From positions 1 through 12,940 of the forward strand of contig CAKUGW010000090.1 of assembly GCA_934654805.1 (NCBI GenBank): a stretch of 12,940 nt of DNA. The letters run 5' to 3'. The position numbers were made by a program, and so were the translations under genes. This DNA is from an uncultured Kiritimatiellota bacterium (lineage in GTDB: Bacteria; Verrucomicrobiota; Kiritimatiellia; RFP12; UBA1067). The stretch's first letter is position 1, and the number at the start of each line of letters is the position of its first letter. Below, piece after piece: positions 8,020 to 12,940 of the stretch. The notes beneath the pieces were generated by a model, which made no database searches, was not told where the DNA came from, and worked only from the letters and a program-made list of their open reading frames with translations.

Positions 8020-11000
8020 TAAGGATGAGAAAGAGAATGGGCTGTTTGCTGGCAATGGCCTTGCTGGCGTTCGGCAATGTGTGGGCGAAAGCGAAAATCA
8101 GCCTGAACGTCGAGCCGCTGTCGGCGCTCTCCTCGGATCGCATTTCGATCAATTTCAGATACTGGTCGCCGAACAAATTCGGCGTCGGGATGTCGGAGTT
8201 CACGCTAGTCGACGTCGACACGGGCAAGCGCTACACGCAGAAGGTTCCGATTGAGATTCATGGCGGCAACCAGTCAGGCTACAGCGTCTCCTGGGGCGGC
8301 AAGGCCCCGTTCCAGAAGCCCGTGCCGGCGGGCTACGAGGACAAGATCGCGCAGGAAACCGAGAAGATTCCGCCGGGTTTCTACGCCCCCGAAGTCGTCA
8401 TCTATTCGGCGGACGGCGAGGAACTCGCCAGACAGACGGTCTCGGCGGCGGAACTTTCCGTCCTGAAGGCGGATCGTTCGGGCGGCCGCGTCTACGACGA
8501 GGGGGCCGTGACCAACGCGACGAAGACCCTCGAAGGCTGGCGCGACAAGGTCGAGGCGGCCCGCGAGAAGGCCGCCAAGGCCGGGGCCGACACCAGCCGC
8601 CCCGACATCTTCCGCACGGCCCTCAAGGTCGCGCTCCGCTTCAACGACAACTGGATCAACAGCAGGATGACCCACATTCCGATCGAGAACGCCCAGTATG
8701 CCGACGTGGTCGGCCCGAAGGTTCTCGACGAATACGAGCGGATTGCGAAGAATCCGAAGACCGCCTTTCCTTCGGCGTTCATCCCCATGCCGAAGGAGCG
8801 CCTGAGCGTCGGGGACGGCGTTTTCACCACGCCCGACGGCAAGCCCATCTTCCTGCTCGGCCAGTGCATGTGGGACGTGTGGCCCCACTGGGACATCCTC
8901 AGCGACCTGCACATGAACCTCACCCACTTCGAGTTCAACCACGACCGCCTGTTCACGAACTCCGAGACCGAGGAACCCGAGGGCGAACTCTACATGAGCG
9001 ACGGCAACGTCCCCGGCCGGATCAAGGTGACCGACGCGCTCGACCGCTGTCTCAAATACGGCATGAAGGTCGATCTTGGGCTGACCAGTTCGCCGCCGAG
9101 ATGGATGTTCGAAAAATATCCCGATGCGAACTCGGGGGCGCATTCCGTCGCGTGGATGCTGCCGTGGGACATCGAGCACCCGAAGTTCCGCGAGCATTGC
9201 GCGAAACTCATCAAGACCGTCATGACGCGCGTGGCGAACCACCCCGCCATCAACACGATCTGGCTCGCCAACGAGCCGGGCTACGCGAACTACGGCGACC
9301 GTTTCCAGGCCCTCTTCCGCGAGGAAATGAAGAAGAAGTACGGCACGATCGCCGCGCTGAACGAGAAGTGGGCGACGGACTACACCGCGTTCGACGAACT
9401 CACCCCTCCCCTTCAGGGCAATGGCGCGGGCGGCCGTGAATATTACGACTTCATCCACAGGCGTCTCGTGAAGGCCCTTGACTTCATGAAGGCGGAAGTC
9501 CGAAAGTATGACAAGACCGTGCGGATCTGCTACAAGCTGAACAACCTGCAGATGGGCTGGTACAAGCCCTTCACGAACGCCGACCAGGAAGGCATCACCG
9601 ATCTTGGCGACGTCGTGGGAATGGATTCGGGAACGTATCCGTTCGCGAAGAACTACTACGACTGGCTGCAGTGCCTGACGCCCGGCAAGCCCGTGGTGAA
9701 CCTCGAGTTCAAGGGCGGCGGACGCCGCGCCAAGCTCGACGCGTGGAAGTCGGCCTATTACGGGCTCGCGGCGGTCGACTGGTGGGGGTGGCACGGCAAC
9801 CCGTGGTTCGCCCAGAGCATGAGCAGTCTCGCCTCGCTCTACGAGACGACCTACGCCGCCTCCGAGATCCAGCGCAACTACGCGGCCATCCGCGCCTTCC
9901 ACAAGCTGCCGCGCTCCCCGTTCTGCATCGTCTACCCGACCCCGCTGGATCCGGGCGACGCGATGAACAAGGCCTACTTCGCCGCGCTCAGGCCGGTCTC
10001 GGAAGCGCTCAAGTTCCTCGGCTACATCCCCGATTACGCGACCGAGAAGCGCATCGCGGACGGTCGCCTGGACGCCTACGCCTACGACTTTCTGGTGATG
10101 CCCTCGGTGGACGGCATTTCCGACGAGACGGAGGCGCGGCTCAAGGACTGGATCGCCAAGGGCCGCAAGGTTCTCGTCTTCGGGAACAAGCCGACGCACG
10201 ACCGCCTCGGGGGGGCGCGCGACGCGTCGTGGCTGCATGAAATCCCGGGCCAGGTCTGGGTTCTGCCCGTGCCCGAATCGACGGTCGCCGCGTGCAAGAC
10301 GATCGGGGAGATTGTCCTGCCGCAGCTGCCGCCGCGCCCGTTCGTCGTCGAGAACGCCGCGAAGGACTCGATCGAGTTCAGTTCCGTGCCGTGGAAGGAC
10401 GCGAAGGGCCGCCCCGCCGTCCTCACGTGGATCTGCAGCGAGCGCGCTCCGCGCGGCGCGGGTCTCCTGAAGAACGAGACGTGGCCGATCAAGCCCGTCC
10501 TCGCCGTCCCGGCCGCCGACGCGGTGGATCTCGTGACGGGCGAGAAAGTCGACATGGACGGCTTCGACCTCGCGCCGTGGGACGTGAAGCTGATCCTGTG
10601 GACGCCGAAGAAGAAGCTCCCCGCGAAGCCCGTCCCCGCCGCGAAGAGGCGCAAGATCTGCCTGACGGTCGACTTCTTCGACGAGCTGGGCCTGCACAAG
10701 AAAGGGATGAGGCCCGAACACGTGCACCGGCTCGCCCGCACGGCGCGCAAGGCCGGCGTGGACCGGCTCGTCTGGCGCGTCGCGGGCCTGGGCGTCGCGG
10801 GCTACCACACGAAGCGCCTCTCCACGCCCGACTGGCTCGCCAAGGCCGACCGCTCCGTCATCTGTTCGCGGACCAGGGACGGCAAGGTCCCCCAGGACGA
10901 CCGCTACCGCCCCGACTCGCTGCTCGCGAAGGCCCTGCGGACGATGGATCCCCTCGTCGAGGCCCAGAAGGCCTGCCGTGCGGAGGGTCTTGAACTCTAC

Positions 11001-11825
11001 TTCTGGGTCGATCTCTTCGACGAGCAGAACGGCCGCTGGCTTCTCGAGCACCCGGAGGCCCTCGTCCGCTCCAAGGCGGGCAAGCCCTGGCCGGGTCTGC
11101 GGAACTATGCCAACAACGACGCGATGTGGGCGAAGATCGAAGACATTGCGGAACTCTTCTCCTGGAAGTACAAGCCCGACGGAATCTACCTCTCCATGGG
11201 CAGCCATGCGCGGCACCTGGAAATCGACGAGCCGGACGGCGATTTCGGCAAGCTGCCCGCCGACCGCTTCAATCTCCTCATCCGCCTGATCTCGGAGCGC
11301 GTCCACAAGGAGAACATGAAGCTCATGGTCGGCGCACCCCTCGGGAAGTCCATCGACTTCGCCGTCCCCTACATGTCGGACAACGTGAAGTACCGCGTGG
11401 AACTCGACTGGAAGCGGTGGATCGACGAAGGCTGGGCGGATTCCCTCGTGCTCGGCGACTACGAGTGGACGTGGGACGCCGTGCCGAACTGGAAGGCGAA
11501 GGGGCTCGACCCCTCGAAACTCGTGCCGGGGAACGAGCCGGCGGACGTGTTCGCGCCCGAATACGTGGACTACGCGAAGGGCCGCGCCGAGATTCTCTTC
11601 TTCTCGAGCTGGCTCTCGGCGTACGCCCAGCGGCACAAGGGGGCCTCGGCCTCGAGCCTTTCGGGTGCCATGAAACTGCGCACCGACACCGTGCTCAAGT
11701 CGGGCGCGGACGGCATGCTGCTGCACGAGGCCCACACCTTCGAGTACTACCGGGGCTTCGACACGATACGGGCGATGCGCCGCCGGTTCGACCAGTTCCG
11801 CGGTGTTCGTAAAACCGCAAAATGA
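8016..11825 (+). CDS. Secreted two-barrel protein: GH42-like clan GH-A hydrolase fused to a GHL10-like TIM barrel
   Basis: A 1269-residue predicted exported hydrolase. It opens with a signal peptide (GCLLAMALLAFGNVWA, likely cleavage before KAKIS). A beta-sandwich spans about 27-150 and a charged helical segment about 160-250. A first TIM barrel runs about 258-625, with acid/base Glu420 (IWLANEPGY) and nucleophile Glu564 (VVNLEFKGG). KKYGTIAALNEKWATDYTAF is the GH42-type signature after the acid/base strand. An alpha/beta domain and a beta region (about 640-860) resemble the later GH42 domains. After a Lys/Pro/Ala-rich linker (about 861-879), residues 880-1269 form a second probable barrel: LTVDFFDELG, then FWVDLFDE near 995, LEHPEALVRS, KPDGIYLSMG near 1053 and GDYEWTW near 1147. 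The order of the Trp/Asp strand, the HPE loop and the DGI strand resembles the GHL10 (DUF187) family. No frameshift interrupts the fusion. Activity of either half is unproven; the second barrel could be a non-catalytic binding module. Confidence 0.82.
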   Translation: MIRMRKRMGCLLAMALLAFGNVWAKAKISLNVEPLSALSSDRISINFRYWSPNKFGVGMSEFTLVDVDTGKRYTQKVPIEIHGGNQSGYSVSWGGKAPFQKPVPAGYEDKIAQETEKIPPGFYAPEVVIYSADGEELARQTVSAAELSVLKADRSGGRVYDEGAVTNATKTLEGWRDKVEAAREKAAKAGADTSRPDIFRTALKVALRFNDNWINSRMTHIPIENAQYADVVGPKVLDEYERIAKNPKTAFPSAFIPMPKERLSVGDGVFTTPDGKPIFLLGQCMWDVWPHWDILSDLHMNLTHFEFNHDRLFTNSETEEPEGELYMSDGNVPGRIKVTDALDRCLKYGMKVDLGLTSSPPRWMFEKYPDANSGAHSVAWMLPWDIEHPKFREHCAKLIKTVMTRVANHPAINTIWLANEPGYANYGDRFQALFREEMKKKYGTIAALNEKWATDYTAFDELTPPLQGNGAGGREYYDFIHRRLVKALDFMKAEVRKYDKTVRICYKLNNLQMGWYKPFTNADQEGITDLGDVVGMDSGTYPFAKNYYDWLQCLTPGKPVVNLEFKGGGRRAKLDAWKSAYYGLAAVDWWGWHGNPWFAQSMSSLASLYETTYAASEIQRNYAAIRAFHKLPRSPFCIVYPTPLDPGDAMNKAYFAALRPVSEALKFLGYIPDYATEKRIADGRLDAYAYDFLVMPSVDGISDETEARLKDWIAKGRKVLVFGNKPTHDRLGGARDASWLHEIPGQVWVLPVPESTVAACKTIGEIVLPQLPPRPFVVENAAKDSIEFSSVPWKDAKGRPAVLTWICSERAPRGAGLLKNETWPIKPVLAVPAADAVDLVTGEKVDMDGFDLAPWDVKLILWTPKKKLPAKPVPAAKRRKICLTVDFFDELGLHKKGMRPEHVHRLARTARKAGVDRLVWRVAGLGVAGYHTKRLSTPDWLAKADRSVICSRTRDGKVPQDDRYRPDSLLAKALRTMDPLVEAQKACRAEGLELYFWVDLFDEQNGRWLLEHPEALVRSKAGKPWPGLRNYANNDAMWAKIEDIAELFSWKYKPDGIYLSMGSHARHLEIDEPDGDFGKLPADRFNLLIRLISERVHKENMKLMVGAPLGKSIDFAVPYMSDNVKYRVELDWKRWIDEGWADSLVLGDYEWTWDAVPNWKAKGLDPSKLVPGNEPADVFAPEYVDYAKGRAEILFFSSWLSAYAQRHKGASASSLSGAMKLRTDTVLKSGADGMLLHEAHTFEYYRGFDTIRAMRRRFDQFRGVRKTAK

Positions 11826-11921
11826 TTTCGTGAACGCGCCGACGGGGCGGAAAATGCTATTCTGTCCCCGTCGTGAATCATCGAAACTTTAACCCATAGC
11901 GAGATCAACGGGAGGAATGTG
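11826..11921 (+). promoter_or_regulatory. Intergenic region with inverted repeat and candidate extended -10 promoter
   Basis: This is the longest gap in the window, at 96 bases. A perfect 8-bp inverted repeat (CGACGGGG at 11840-11847, CCCCGTCG at 11866-11873) flanks an 18-base AT-richer loop. Inside the loop, TGCTATTCT (11855-11863) fits an extended -10 element, with no good -35 upstream. The arrangement could be an operator around a promoter for the PA14 gene, or a hairpin ending the hydrolase operon. No T-run follows the right arm, so a classical intrinsic terminator is not supported. GGGAGGA at 11910-11916, five bases before ATG 11922, is a clear ribosome site. Confidence 0.4.
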
Positions 11922-12940
11922 ATGAAAAGAATATTATCTCGAATCGGCCGAATGGCGATTCTGGTCTGTCTCGGCGGTCTGGGCGCGTTCGCCCTGCGCG
12001 CCGAGTGGCAGCCCGGTCTCAAGGTCGGCAAGGTCGCGGGCAATGCGAACTGGAAGGACTACCCCGCCGAAACGAACTCGACGCTCCGGCTGGACGCGGC
12101 GGAAACATTGGAGAAAGCGAACGCCTATTCCTTTTGGGCGGCGAACGTCACCTACGTCTACTGGGGGCAGATGTACTTTCAGGAGGGCGTCTACCACTTT
12201 TGCAAGTCGTTGGACGACAGCGGATGGATGGCGATTGACGGGAAGGTCGTCCTCGTGGATACGACCTGGAACGGCCGGAAGAGTTCGGGCGACATAACCA
12301 TGACGGAGGGCTGGCACGACGTGGAGTTCCGCTTCGGCAACGGCACCGGAGATGCGGGTCCCTATGGCGGGGCCGGCTGGACGGCGACCAAGGGCTTCGG
12401 TTACAATTTCGGCGGAAATAATTCCATTAATGGAGACGACTACGAACTCCTTTTCGACACGGGCGACGGGGCGTTTTTCCGCCATGATGACGGGACGGGC
12501 TTCGGCAAGCCGGTTCTCGGCGAGGTGTCCGCAAACGTCATCGACGGCGCGCGCGCGACCGTCACGGCAGACCTCGTTTCGCTCGGCAACGGCTGCGATT
12601 CGGCGGAGCTGACGCTTTACTATGGCGTCGTGGACGGCGGGACAGACGCTGCGGCGTGGGAACGCGCGCAGGCCCTGCCGACGGCGACGGCGGCGGGCGA
12701 GCAGACGGCGACCGTCACGGACCTGACGGCCGAGACGGCCTACTTCTTCCGCATTTACGCGAAGAACGCGCGCGGCGAGGCCTGGAGCGAGGCGAAGTCG
12801 TTCAAGTCGTGGGGCGTTCCGGCGCTGGCTTCCGCCGACTGCACGGGCGTGGCGCCGGCGGCGGCGGAGTTCGCCTGGGAACTGGGCGCGGGCACGTTCG
12901 CGTGGTGCGGGGTCGAACTGCGCGAGAAGGGCGGCGCGGC
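11922..12940 (+). CDS. Secreted PA14-domain / fibronectin-III-like protein, cut by the window end
   Basis: The first 339 residues of an open frame that runs off the right edge. ATG 11922 is set by the GGGAGGA just upstream; an ATG at 11917 meets a stop at once. Residues 1-27 form a signal peptide (MAILVCLGGLGAFAL, likely cleavage near LRA-EW). Residues about 68-190 resemble a PA14 beta-barrel: VYWGQMYFQEGVYHFCKSLD, then DDSGWMAIDGKVVL and MTEGWHDVEFRFGNG, the order of the PA14 family with its DD and IDGK motifs. Residues about 196-297 form a fibronectin-III-like domain (AELTLYYGVVDGG, then TDLTAETAYFFRIYAKNARG), and another domain seems to start after it. PA14 domains usually bind glycans and mediate surface attachment. 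The protein is probably a long extracellular or surface protein. Spacing from the previous gene suggests its own transcription unit. Its total length and any enzymatic domain lie outside the window. Confidence 0.85.
   Translation, partial: MKRILSRIGRMAILVCLGGLGAFALRAEWQPGLKVGKVAGNANWKDYPAETNSTLRLDAAETLEKANAYSFWAANVTYVYWGQMYFQEGVYHFCKSLDDSGWMAIDGKVVLVDTTWNGRKSSGDITMTEGWHDVEFRFGNGTGDAGPYGGAGWTATKGFGYNFGGNNSINGDDYELLFDTGDGAFFRHDDGTGFGKPVLGEVSANVIDGARATVTADLVSLGNGCDSAELTLYYGVVDGGTDAAAWERAQALPTATAAGEQTATVTDLTAETAYFFRIYAKNARGEAWSEAKSFKSWGVPALASADCTGVAPAAAEFAWELGAGTFAWCGVELREKGGA

Noticed and set aside
8274..11735. A 1153-codon open frame on the minus strand opposite the double-barrel hydrolase
   Set aside because: It is a shadow of GC-rich coding with strong third-position bias. 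Its translation is Arg/Val/Gly-rich with no recognisable fold, while the plus-strand frame has a signal peptide, catalytic motifs and a ribosome site.
11840..11890. Classical rho-independent terminator after the double-barrel gene
   Set aside because: The hairpin has an 18-base loop and the right arm is followed by TGAATCATCG, not a T-run. It is reported only as a dyad of uncertain role.

Overview
The window is a GC-rich, densely coding segment. All six recognisable genes lie on the + strand and the longest gap between them is 96 bases. It reads like a carbohydrate-utilisation locus from an uncultured bacterium of the PVC group, most likely Kiritimatiellota, Lentisphaerota or Verrucomicrobiota. 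That placement is an inference from the mix of genes: a sodium/solute symporter coupled to an N-acetylneuraminate-lyase-type aldolase, several very large secreted glycoside hydrolases of atypical architecture, and a secreted PA14 plus fibronectin-III-like protein. No rRNA or other marker is present to settle it.

Layout: (1) bases 1-1440, the 3' part of a sodium:solute symporter cut by the left edge; (2) 1427-2365, an N-acetylneuraminate-lyase-like aldolase overlapping the symporter by 14 bases; (3) 2417-5812, a secreted 1131-residue protein with a CBM9-like N-terminal region and a GH42-like clan GH-A barrel; (4) 5827-8019, a secreted GH78-type alpha-L-rhamnosidase-like enzyme; (5) 8016-11825, a secreted 1269-residue protein that joins a second GH42-like barrel to a C-terminal GHL10-like barrel; (6) 11922 to the right edge, the beginning of a secreted PA14/FN3-like protein. 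Genes 1-5 are packed with overlaps or short gaps (14-base overlap, 51 bases, 14 bases, 4-base ATGA overlap) and probably form one operon. The 96-base gap before gene 6 holds an 8-bp inverted repeat around a promoter-like element and probably marks a transcription boundary.

How the genes may work together: the three exported hydrolases would trim a complex glycan outside the cytoplasm, releasing rhamnose-like and galactose-like residues and exposing an acidic nonulosonate or 2-keto-3-deoxy sugar. The symporter would import that acid and the lyase would split it to pyruvate plus an aldose. Sialic acid is the default substrate. The pairing with a GH78 enzyme and the altered substrate loop of the lyase leave room for another keto-deoxy sugar, such as Kdo.

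I found no tRNA, rRNA, CRISPR array, insertion sequence or integration site. The main points for a second look are the double-barrel fusion protein, the paired GH42-like paralogues flanking the GH78 gene, the modified lyase motif, and the dyad/promoter element at 11840-11873.
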